Source: Oscillospiraceae bacterium (GTDB lineage: Bacteria > Bacillota > Clostridia > Oscillospirales > Ruminococcaceae). Taken from it: DNA of 5,913 nucleotides. A program made the position numbers and the translations under genes. The DNA lies in the NCBI GenBank assembly GCA_029068025.1, contig JAIEDJ010000054.1:1-5913 (forward strand). Direction: 5' to 3'. The first letter of the stretch is position 1, and each line of letters opens with the position of its first letter. The notes under the pieces were generated by a model. That model did no database searches, was not told the DNA's origin, and worked only from the letters and a program-made list of their open reading frames with translations. Below are positions 1 to 5,908 of this stretch, piece by piece.

Positions 1-189
1 CCCACAGCCGACGCGGCGCGCGATATCGTAACCCGTTCTCTGTACATCGATTCGGAGATCACCGAAATAACCGACGCCGCAAACGAGCTGATGTACAGCT
101 GCGGCAGCGCTGAAAGCAGCGCCGACGACGAGCAGATCTACAGGAATTACAAGGTCATCTGCGAAAGGAAGAGGAGCATGAAAAAATGA
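1..189 (+). CDS. C-terminal end of an unidentified protein, possibly with a DUF4129-like tail (5' partial)
   Basis: Frame 1 is open from the first base to the TGA at 187-189, giving 62 residues that begin PTADAARDIVTRSLYIDSEI and end ERKRSMKK. The tail is mainly helical and charged. Its pattern of 'ITEITDAANELMYS' followed by an acidic turn and 'IYRNYKVICERKR' resembles the DUF4129 region found at the C-terminus of transglutaminase-like membrane proteins, which are frequent neighbours of DUF58 genes. That assignment is a weak pattern match from memory; the 5' part that would settle it lies outside the window. The stop overlaps the ATG of the next gene (ATGA at 186-189), so the two are almost certainly in one operon. 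That the stretch is coding is well supported by the overlap and the composition; the function is not. Confidence 0.7.
   Translation, partial: PTADAARDIVTRSLYIDSEITEITDAANELMYSCGSAESSADDEQIYRNYKVICERKRSMKK
171..176 (+). promoter_or_regulatory. Ribosome binding site for the DUF58 gene
   Basis: GAGGAG, a good Shine-Dalgarno match, ends 9 nt before the ATG at 186. It lies inside the upstream coding region, and with the ATGA overlap it fixes the DUF58 start. The nearby ATG at 178 is in the frame of the upstream gene and is not a competing start. Confidence 0.8.
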
Positions 190-1139
190 CGCATATTCCG
201 GGATATATACAAGCGGCAGTCTTTGCGGCGCTTTTTATGCTGTTCATCAACGGAGAGATCGGCAGCGCGCTGCTGTATGCGATACTCATCGCAAACCTTA
301 TCTCCACGCTCCTGATATTGATGTCCAAAAAACATTTCACCGCAACGCTTCACAGCCTATCGGGAGTTACGGAATGTGGCAGAAGGATAGAGTTCGAGGT
401 AGTCATAAAGAAAAACGGCTTTTGCTTTATTCCCTTCATAGAGATCTGCCTTAAAGCAAACACCCCCATACGTCTGAGAACGGCACTGCTGTTCCGCCGT
501 GAGATCAAATTAAGGGGCGAGTTCCCGGCCGAGCACAGCGGACTTAATAAGCTTTCGCTGGAAAAAGTGATCATCTCGGATTTTCTCGGGAACTTCCATT
601 TTAATATTGGAAACAGCCAGCAGACACAGATGGCGGTACTGCCCAGGATAGTTGAATATGACGGCCCCGCCGTTCTGCCGAATATGCTCCCCGCCGAGAA
701 CGATGAAGAATCCGAGGAGGGCACGGTAACAAAACGCGGCGGAATGCCCGGCTACGAGCACCGCGAATACGTCCCCGGCGATTCCCCGCGCCGCGTGAAT
801 TACAAGCTCTCCGCAAAACGCGGCACGCTGATGGTGCGGCTCGACGAAAGCAACTCCAACGCGGCGACGCATCTCTACATCACCACGAACGCGCTCCCCG
901 TATGCTGTGACAAAGCGTTTGCTCTTGCAAGCCGATTGGTAATGCAGGGCGGCACGGTAAAGATCACGCATAAGGGCGACAGCCGTGTAGCGTCGACCCC
1001 CGAGACCCTGGACAGAATGAGGGAATGGCTGGCGTTCCGCGAATATGCCGAGACTTTAGAGTCTATTCCGGAAACTCACGCTCCCGCCGATACCGCGATA
1101 ACGTTTTTCGGAAACGGCGAAGCAAAATGCGGCGCGTAA
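186..1139 (+). CDS. DUF58 domain membrane protein
   Basis: A 317-residue protein. Two hydrophobic segments (about residues 7-22 and 27-46) form an N-terminal membrane hairpin. They are followed by a beta-rich region (about 50-155) with a 'DFLGNF' turn at 132-137 like the D-x-x-G-x-F found before DUF58 domains. The DUF58 signature lies at 189-218: G189-Y-E-x-R193-x-Y195-x-P-G-D199-x-x-R202, then S-A-K211 and L215-V217-R218. The tryptophan usual after R-x-I/V-x is tyrosine here (Y206). The rest (about 228-290) would be the vWA-like part and is short; many two-TM DUF58 proteins are nearer 400 residues, by memory. DUF58 proteins usually sit beside MoxR-type AAA+ ATPases and transglutaminase-like proteins and are thought to act in envelope or protein-complex maturation; the biochemical role is unknown. 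The start overlaps the preceding stop. No clear terminator follows, and leuS has its own promoter 17 bp downstream. Confidence 0.9.
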   Translation: MTHIPGYIQAAVFAALFMLFINGEIGSALLYAILIANLISTLLILMSKKHFTATLHSLSGVTECGRRIEFEVVIKKNGFCFIPFIEICLKANTPIRLRTALLFRREIKLRGEFPAEHSGLNKLSLEKVIISDFLGNFHFNIGNSQQTQMAVLPRIVEYDGPAVLPNMLPAENDEESEEGTVTKRGGMPGYEHREYVPGDSPRRVNYKLSAKRGTLMVRLDESNSNAATHLYITTNALPVCCDKAFALASRLVMQGGTVKITHKGDSRVASTPETLDRMREWLAFREYAETLESIPETHAPADTAITFFGNGEAKCGA

Positions 1140-1140
1140 G

Positions 1141-1153
1141 CGATTGACAATCG
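1141..1153. promoter_or_regulatory. Perfect 13-bp palindrome next to the leuS promoter (possible operator)
   Basis: CGATTGACAATCG reads as CGATTG-A-CAATCG, a perfect inverted repeat about a central base. It lies just upstream of the leuS -35 box, begins 1 bp after the DUF58 stop codon, and contains a second copy of TTGACA. It could bind a dimeric regulator or could be chance; nothing in the window names a regulator. A 1-nt loop rules out a hairpin using the full arms, and no T-run follows, so it is not a convincing terminator. Confidence 0.3.
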
Positions 1154-1155
1154 TC

Positions 1156-1184
1156 TTGACAATTGCGGAAAAAAGTGATATAAT
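1156..1184 (+). promoter_or_regulatory. Strong SigA-type promoter for leuS
   Basis: A consensus -35 box TTGACA (1156-1161) and a consensus -10 box TATAAT (1179-1184) are separated by exactly 17 bp. A TG at 1176-1177 one base upstream of the -10 makes it an extended -10 as well. Transcription should start near 1191-1192, leaving about 92 nt of leader. Another TTGACA at 1144-1149 is 29 bp from the -10, too far to act as its -35. A promoter with both boxes at consensus suggests high constitutive expression, as expected for a tRNA synthetase gene. Confidence 0.9.
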
Positions 1185-1190
1185 ATTCTG

Positions 1191-1283
1191 GAATGAATTT
1201 GCAAAATAATAATTCAGCAGGATATTGTAAAGTTAAACATACTGCAAATTTTATTTTTGCTTATAAACGAAAGGTCAGAAACT
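1191..1283 (+). other. leuS 5' leader, AT-rich, no T-box seen
   Basis: The leader from the predicted start site to the leuS ATG is only about 93 nt and AT-rich. It lacks the T-box signature (TGGNACCGCG-type sequence), and no GC-rich terminator hairpin or T-run attenuator is visible. Two AT-rich pairings are possible: AATTTGCA (1196-1203) with TGCAAATT (1243-1250), perfect over 8 bp, and GCAAAATAA (1201-1209) with TTATTTTTGC (1251-1260) with one bulged T. They share bases 1201-1203 and so exclude one another. Both are weak and may be chance in AT-rich sequence. Confidence 0.5.
1270..1274 (+). promoter_or_regulatory. Ribosome binding site deciding the leuS start
   Basis: AAAGG at 1270-1274 ends 9 nt before the ATG at 1284 and supports that codon as the start. 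An in-frame TTG at 1257 would place this site inside the coding region and add nine residues (to MLINERSET) not seen in the family. Confidence 0.7.
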
Positions 1284-3788
1284 ATGAAGTACGATTTCGC
1301 CGCCATTGAAAAGAAATGGCAAAATTATTGGGAAGCAAACAACACATTCCATGCGGAAAACGACTATTCCAAGCCCAAGTATTACGCGCTCGTTGAATTC
1401 CCCTATCCGTCGGGTGACGGACTGCATGTAGGACACCCCCGCCCCTACACCGCTATGGATATCGTTTCGAGAAAGCGCCGTATGCAGGGCTACAACGTCC
1501 TTTTCCCAATGGGCTGGGACGCGTTCGGACTCCCTACCGAGAACTACGCGATCAAAAACAAGATCCACCCCGCGATAGTCACCAAAAACAACATCGACCG
1601 TTTCCGCGGTCAGCTCAAGGCGCTTGGTCTGTCCTTTGACTGGCAGCGCGAGGTAAACACCACCGATCCCAATTACTTCAAGTGGACTCAGTGGATCTTC
1701 CTCAAGCTTTTCAAAGCCGGTCTTGCTTACAAGAAAGAGACCAATGTCAATTGGTGTACCGGCTGTAAGGTAGTGCTTGCGAACGAGGAAGTTGTAAACG
1801 GAACCTGTGAGCGCTGCCACAGCGAGGTAATTCACAAGGTAAAAAATCAGTGGATGCTCAAGATCACCGAGTATGCACAGAGACTGCTCGACGATCTGGA
1901 TTCAGTCGATTATTTTGAGAAGATCAAGGCATCGCAAGCCAATTGGATAGGACGTTCCACCGGTGCTGAGGTAACATTCAAGACTACCGCCGGAGACGAT
2001 CTGCTGATCTATACAACGCGCCCGGACACACTGTTCGGAGCAACCTATATGGTAATTTCTCCCGAGCATCCTCTTATCGAGAAATGGATCGATAAGATCG
2101 CAAACATGGACGCTGTCCGTGAGTATCAAGCAGCGGCGGCGAAGAAATCCGACTTCGACCGCACCGAGATGAACAAGGATAAAACGGGTGTTAAGATCGA
2201 CGGAGTTCGCGCTGTCAATCCCGTGAACGGTACCGAGATCCCGATCTTTATTTCCGATTACGTTCTGATGAGCTATGGAACGGGCGCTATCATGGCGGTT
2301 CCGGCGCACGATACGCGTGACTGGGAGTTCGCTAAGAAGTTCGATCTGCCGATCATCGAGGTAGTAAAGAGGCGGTGCGACACGATGTCGCAAGACGCTT
2401 GCCCCAACGGCGGCACGGATGCCGCCGCTGTCGAGCAAGCGTCATGGGACGTTCAAAAAGAGGCGTTCACCGACTGCGCTACCGGAATTCTCACAAATTC
2501 CGAGTTCCTGAACGGCTTGTCCGTCGAGGACGCAAAGGTCAAGATCAAAGAATGGCTCACCGAAAAGGGAATTGGTCACGAAAAGGTAAACTTCAAGCTC
2601 CGCGATTGGGTATTCTCACGTCAGAGATATTGGGGCGAACCGATCCCCGTGGTCTACTGCGAGAAATGCGGCTGGCAGGCTATCCCGGAGAGCGAGCTGC
2701 CGCTGACCTTGCCCGACGTTGAAAGCTATATGCCCACCGACAACGGCGAAAGCCCGCTGTCCACGCTTGAGGATTTCATAAACATCACTTGCCCGTGCTG
2801 TGGAGGTCCGGCAAAGCGCGAGACCGATACAATGCCGCAGTGGGCTGGTTCGAGCTGGTACTTTTTGCGTTACACCGACCCGACCAACGACAAGGAGCTT
2901 GCTTCCAAGGAAGCGCTGAAATACTGGCTGCCCGTTGACTGGTACAACGGCGGCATGGAGCATACCACGCTGCACTTGCTGTACAGCCGCTTCTGGCACA
3001 AGTTCCTGTATGATGAGGGAGCGGTTCCGTGCAAGGAGCCGTACGCTAAGCGCACCTCGCACGGCATGATACTCGGCAGGAACCCCGATTACCCGCTCCA
3101 TTCCAACAAGGAGTTCTGCAAGATGTCCAAGTCGCTGCATAACGTAGTAAATCCCGACGAGGTTGTCCGCGATTACGGTGCGGATACCATGCGTTTGTAC
3201 GAGATGTTTGTCGGCGACTTTGAGAAGGCTGCTCCGTGGCAGGAGAATGGAGTCAGCGGATGCAAGAGATTTTTGGATAGGATCTGGGGTATGTCCGAGA
3301 AATTAAAGGACGGCACGGAATATTCGGACGCTTTGCGCTCGGTAATGCACAGAACGATCAAAAAGGTCTCCGAGGATATTGAGACCTTGAAATTCAACAC
3401 GGCGATCGCGGCTATGATGGCGCTGCTTAATGCTGCTGACGAGGCGGGCGGCTTTAATAAAGCGGAGTTCAAGACGCTGCTTATTTTGCTGAATCCGTTT
3501 GCGCCGCATATTACTTCCGAGCTGTTTGAGAGCCTCGGCTTCGGTATGGTTCATGAGCAGGAATGGGTTAAATACGACGAAGCGCTCTGTGTTGAGAACA
3601 CGGTCGAGCTTGCCGTCCAGGTGAACGGCAAGGTTAAGGCAAGATTTAACGCGGCAAAGGATTCCGACCAGGAAACGCTGATCAGCGCGGCATTGGAGCT
3701 GCCTGAGATCAAGGCGCTCACAGACGGCAAGACAATAGTAAAGAAGATCGCAGTTCCTAACAAGCTGGTAAATATAGTAGTAAAATAA
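1284..3788 (+). CDS. leuS: Leucyl-tRNA synthetase (class I)
   Basis: A complete 834-residue LeuRS, which charges tRNA-Leu with leucine using ATP in the cytoplasm. The start MKYDFAAIEKKWQNYW is the usual family N-terminus and has a ribosome site 9 nt upstream. The HIGH motif is HVGH at 48-51, followed by the variant PRPYTAMD. A zinc knuckle is formed by C158/C161 and C175/C178. The CP1 editing domain (about 225-430) has the threonine-rich TTRPDT (244-249) and GTGAIMAVPAHD with D346, so post-transfer editing is probably intact. A CPCC pair follows at 503-506. RDWVFSRQRYWGEP (440-453) leads back into the catalytic core, and KMSKS is at 613-617. The anticodon-binding and C-terminal domains fill about 665-834 (QVNGKVKARF at 779-788). 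Two oddities: a roughly 26-residue insertion at 363-388 made of palindromic DNA, and extra residues before KMSKS with LHN after it in place of the usual K/R-G-N. Length exceeds the roughly 805 residues of Bacillus LeuRS. It is transcribed alone from its own promoter and converges with the next gene. Confidence 0.98.
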   Translation: MKYDFAAIEKKWQNYWEANNTFHAENDYSKPKYYALVEFPYPSGDGLHVGHPRPYTAMDIVSRKRRMQGYNVLFPMGWDAFGLPTENYAIKNKIHPAIVTKNNIDRFRGQLKALGLSFDWQREVNTTDPNYFKWTQWIFLKLFKAGLAYKKETNVNWCTGCKVVLANEEVVNGTCERCHSEVIHKVKNQWMLKITEYAQRLLDDLDSVDYFEKIKASQANWIGRSTGAEVTFKTTAGDDLLIYTTRPDTLFGATYMVISPEHPLIEKWIDKIANMDAVREYQAAAAKKSDFDRTEMNKDKTGVKIDGVRAVNPVNGTEIPIFISDYVLMSYGTGAIMAVPAHDTRDWEFAKKFDLPIIEVVKRRCDTMSQDACPNGGTDAAAVEQASWDVQKEAFTDCATGILTNSEFLNGLSVEDAKVKIKEWLTEKGIGHEKVNFKLRDWVFSRQRYWGEPIPVVYCEKCGWQAIPESELPLTLPDVESYMPTDNGESPLSTLEDFINITCPCCGGPAKRETDTMPQWAGSSWYFLRYTDPTNDKELASKEALKYWLPVDWYNGGMEHTTLHLLYSRFWHKFLYDEGAVPCKEPYAKRTSHGMILGRNPDYPLHSNKEFCKMSKSLHNVVNPDEVVRDYGADTMRLYEMFVGDFEKAAPWQENGVSGCKRFLDRIWGMSEKLKDGTEYSDALRSVMHRTIKKVSEDIETLKFNTAIAAMMALLNAADEAGGFNKAEFKTLLILLNPFAPHITSELFESLGFGMVHEQEWVKYDEALCVENTVELAVQVNGKVKARFNAAKDSDQETLISAALELPEIKALTDGKTIVKKIAVPNKLVNIVVK
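2370..2450 (+). repeat. In-frame palindromic insertion within leuS
   Basis: Almost every base from 2376 to 2443 lies in perfect inverted repeats. Hairpin A is TGCGACA (2376-2382), loop CGA, TGTCGCA (2386-2392). Hairpin B has outer arms GACGCTTGC (2394-2402) and GCAAGCGTC (2435-2443). It encloses an inner stem CGGCGGCA (2408-2415), loop CGGA, TGCCGCCG (2420-2427). The segment encodes residues 363-388 (RRCDTMSQDA through EQASW). In the LeuRS sequences of this type I remember, IIEVV is followed almost directly by GGDVQKEA, so these residues look like an in-frame addition of about 24-26 codons. The arrangement resembles in-frame palindromic elements such as the Rickettsia RPE family, but I cannot show that other copies exist. 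No other copy is visible in this window. Confidence 0.7.
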
Positions 3789-3796
3789 AATTTGAT

Positions 3797-3888
3797 CCCT
3801 CCGCCCCCCGTTCCCCGCTCAAGGTGACTCCCCGGGTGGAGAGGTGTCACGAAGTGACAGAGGGGCTGACCGACAGACCAAAGCCCCT
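3797..3888. repeat. Intergenic palindromic repeat element
   Basis: A GC-rich block between the convergent genes. It holds TGTCAC (3845-3850), loop GAA, GTGACA (3854-3859); CTCC (3828-3831) pairing with GGAG (3838-3841); AGGGGCT (3861-3867) pairing with AGCCCCT (3882-3888) across 14 nt; and weak outer complementarity CCCTC (3797-3801) with GAGGG (3860-3864). The core GGTGTCACGAAGTGACAGAG matches my memory of interspersed intergenic repeats that are very common in Ruminococcaceae and related clostridia. Only one copy is in this window, so repeat status rests on memory. It lies within the leuS 3' UTR and could fold in RNA from either strand. Confidence 0.6.
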
Positions 3889-3902
3889 GAGGACCCTTTT
3901 TT
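3861..3902 (+). terminator. Possible weak upstream terminator of leuS
   Basis: The 7-bp stem AGGGGCT/AGCCCCT (3861-3867 with 3882-3888) is followed by TTTTTT at 3897-3902, but an 8-nt spacer (GAGGACCC) separates the stem from the T-run. That spacing is poor for a rho-independent terminator, so it is at best an auxiliary site. Confidence 0.3.
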
Positions 3903-3914
3903 ACAGACCAAAGC
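3873..3914. repeat. 12-bp direct repeat joined to two hairpins
   Basis: ACAGACCAAAGC occurs at 3873-3884 and again at 3903-3914, exactly 30 bp apart. The last bases of the first copy form part of the 3' arm of the AGGGGCT/AGCCCCT hairpin, and the last bases of the second copy begin the 5' arm of the terminator hairpin. This suggests a local duplication or two modules of one repeat family. Confidence 0.6.
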
Positions 3915-3948
3915 GGCGGAACCGAAATCCCGCCGCTCTTATTTTTAT
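3912..3948 (+). terminator. Rho-independent terminator between leuS and the diguanylate cyclase gene
   Basis: Perfect 8-bp GC-rich stem AGCGGCGG (3912-3919) with CCGCCGCT (3930-3937), a 10-nt loop, then CTTATTTTTAT on the + strand. It lies 123 nt after the leuS stop and 14 bp or more from the end of the opposing gene, so it can serve leuS. On the minus strand the same stem is followed only by TTGGTCTGT, a poor T-tract, so it may end the cyclase transcript less efficiently. Confidence 0.75.
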
Positions 3949-3961
3949 CAAACTACCACTA

Positions 3962-5908
3962 TCAGATAAACGCGTAATTCGATTTACCGCTCTTCTTAAC
4001 GGAGTACATCGCGTCGTCCGCCTTACCGATAAGATACTCAACACGTGTGTTGTAGTCGTCCTTGATGACCGCAATACCGATGGAAACACTCACCGTCAGA
4101 CGTTCGCCGATATCCGCGTCAAATCCCGCTGCCAATGTGTCGATCAGCTTCTGAGCGATAGTCGCGGGATTATTAACCTCCGCGTTTCTCACCAGCGCGA
4201 CAAACTCGTCGCCGCCGAATCTTCCCGCAAATCCCACATCGTCCGCGACAGACTCGCGAATGGTCTTTCCGACAAACTTAAGCACCTGGTCGCCCGTTGC
4301 GTGAGAGTAGTTGTCATTGTAGTGCTTGAAGTCGTCAACATCGATAAACAGAACCGCCATCTCAGACTTGCGCATTTCGGAAAGCGAGATCTCGGTATTG
4401 ATCTTCTGTTCGATGGTCTCACGGTTGTACAGCTCGGTAAGAGCATCGAAGCTTGCGCGCTCTGTAAGCTGCTCCTCGGACTTCTTCGCACGGTCGATAT
4501 CCACCATAACTCCGACTACCTTCAACGGCTTGCCGTCCTTGCCCTTGATGGTGGACGTTCTCATAAGTATCCAGATAAAGTCGCCGTAAATGTTCTTGAT
4601 ACGATATTCGTTGCGCTCAAAATCCTTTCCCTTTTCAAGAGAATCCAGATCGTCTCTGTATCTGTCAGCATCGTCGGGGTGAACCTTAGCCTTCAGCAGG
4701 AAGCTGTCGCCAAAGTGATCCGATGGCGGACGATAGCTGAACTTCTTGTTGAAGTTGTTGGAGAAGGTCACCTCGTTAGTCTTGAAGTTCCACTCGAATA
4801 TAATATTGTCCGACATATCGGAAATGGTCTTGTATCTGTCCTCGCTGACAACGATCTCGTCAACAAGATTGTTGAACGCACGTGAAAGCTGACCATACTC
4901 ATTGTTGCTGATAGTGCTGATACGAGCTTCGTGGTCGCCGCGGCGGATCTTTTCAAGCGTGTTTTCGATCTTATTCAGCGGCTGCGCAATATAACGCGCG
5001 GCAACTATCGCAAAGATAACGCCAAGCACCGCGAGAACGACCGCGCCGCCTATGATAAGCGGCATAGCAACGCTCGAGAAAATGCCATTGGACTTAAAGT
5101 TGCAGCTTGCGACAGCGATAAGTCCCTCCGAACCGCCGACTCTGACGGCGGCGCCGATACTGTCAACATCATTGAATTTGAATTTGAACAGTCTGGGTTC
5201 CGCTCCGTCTTGAATAGAAGCGGTATTCACGCCCGTATATGTATTCTCGAAATCGGAAAAGAATCCGATGCCTGCTGACCAATAGCCCCTTGAATCCGCA
5301 ACAACTATCTTTCTGTTGACGCTGTCATTTGAGGATTCGGTAAGCGAATTGCCTATGATCGGCGAGATCAGAGAGCGAGCCGATGAAACATTGTAGAAGA
5401 TAATTATGAGACATCCGTTCTTGCTTGTTTTAAAGAACAGATTTTTTGATGCGGTCTCCGTACCGGCAACAGTATCAAAATAAAGAACCTCATCATTGTA
5501 TTCGTCGTATTTGTTAAGCAACTCAAACACGGTATCCTTGCCTTCTCCGGCAAGTATCTTACCGCTGGTCTTGTCTATGATCCTTATAGCGGAGATCATC
5601 GTGTTGTTGTTCTGGAACTGCATAACAAAGTCCTGAACAACAGGCATAAAATTCTTGTTGCTTGTTGCCCATTCCATATGCTGATATCCAGTGAGCTTTT
5701 CCATATCCGTCTTGGCGGTATCGAGTGCCACCTTCATACCGGATTCCTGGTTTTTCGCCATGCTGATAATTTCTTTTTCATAACGTTCCAAGGAATCTTT
5801 TCTCATAAAATAATCGGAAAGACCGACGCGCACAACAAGCGGAATTATGGCAAAGCATATTGCCGCGATCAATATAGCTGATTTGATTTTCATTTCCCAT
5901 TTCCCCAT
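3962..5908 (-). CDS. Membrane sensor diguanylate cyclase (extracytoplasmic sensor-HAMP-PAS-GGDEF)
   Basis: A 648-residue protein predicted to make c-di-GMP from two GTP. Order: TM1 (about 8-30); extracytoplasmic region (about 31-279) beginning with a long helix and resembling a double-Cache sensor, though that fold is inferred; TM2 (about 280-303); HAMP (about 304-356, RYIAQPLNKIENTLEKI... then NEYGQLSRAFN); PAS of the PAS_3 type (about 357-475, HPDDADRYRDDL, EYRIKNIYGDFIWI, VVGVMVDID); GGDEF (about 485-648). The cyclase site looks intact: FIDVDDFKHYND (521-532) with metal ligand D523, TGD at 538-540, and RFGGDEF at 563-569. The RxxD inhibitory site expected at 556-559 reads DDVG, so c-di-GMP product inhibition there is probably missing. 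Start: the ATG at 5908 is used here, but the ATG at 5893 (MKIKSAILIAA) is equally good as a membrane-anchor start, and no in-frame stop is visible before the window ends. The promoter is outside. No EAL or HD-GYP domain is present. Confidence 0.93.
   Translation of the reverse strand: MGKWEMKIKSAILIAAICFAIIPLVVRVGLSDYFMRKDSLERYEKEIISMAKNQESGMKVALDTAKTDMEKLTGYQHMEWATSNKNFMPVVQDFVMQFQNNNTMISAIRIIDKTSGKILAGEGKDTVFELLNKYDEYNDEVLYFDTVAGTETASKNLFFKTSKNGCLIIIFYNVSSARSLISPIIGNSLTESSNDSVNRKIVVADSRGYWSAGIGFFSDFENTYTGVNTASIQDGAEPRLFKFKFNDVDSIGAAVRVGGSEGLIAVASCNFKSNGIFSSVAMPLIIGGAVVLAVLGVIFAIVAARYIAQPLNKIENTLEKIRRGDHEARISTISNNEYGQLSRAFNNLVDEIVVSEDRYKTISDMSDNIIFEWNFKTNEVTFSNNFNKKFSYRPPSDHFGDSFLLKAKVHPDDADRYRDDLDSLEKGKDFERNEYRIKNIYGDFIWILMRTSTIKGKDGKPLKVVGVMVDIDRAKKSEEQLTERASFDALTELYNRETIEQKINTEISLSEMRKSEMAVLFIDVDDFKHYNDNYSHATGDQVLKFVGKTIRESVADDVGFAGRFGGDEFVALVRNAEVNNPATIAQKLIDTLAAGFDADIGERLTVSVSIGIAVIKDDYNTRVEYLIGKADDAMYSVKKSGKSNYAFI

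Noticed and set aside
510..971. 153-codon minus strand open frame opposite the DUF58 gene.
   Set aside because: It is antisense to the DUF58 signature and has no recognisable domain.
1191..1283. T-box riboswitch for leuS.
   Set aside because: The leader is too short at about 93 nt and has neither the conserved T-box sequence nor a specifier stem.
1257..1283. Longer leuS start at TTG 1257.
   Set aside because: It adds nine residues not seen in the family and would place the ribosome site of ATG 1284 inside the coding region.
1193..1309. Possible leader peptide starting at ATG 1193 upstream of leuS, as in leucine attenuation.
   Set aside because: It begins within a few bases of the predicted transcription start with no ribosome site, has a single leucine codon, and overlaps the leuS start. 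No attenuator hairpin with a T-run follows.
2366..2465. AAAGAGGCG at 2366-2374 and again at 2457-2465, flanking the leuS insertion like a target-site duplication.
   Set aside because: The copies are 91 bp apart, not a multiple of three, so they lie in different frames. A simple insertion of that size would break the reading frame, and the second copy encodes conserved KEA residues. Chance is the simpler reading.
2375..2722. 115-codon + strand open frame inside leuS beginning in the palindromic insertion.
   Set aside because: It is out of frame with conserved LeuRS sequence, rich in arginine as expected for a frame shadow, and has no family resemblance.
3824..4885. Long + strand open frame of 353 codons opposite the diguanylate cyclase gene.
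   Set aside because: It lies antisense to strongly recognisable PAS and GGDEF coding sequence, has an arginine/valine-rich shadow composition and no known motif, and starts inside the intergenic palindromic repeat.
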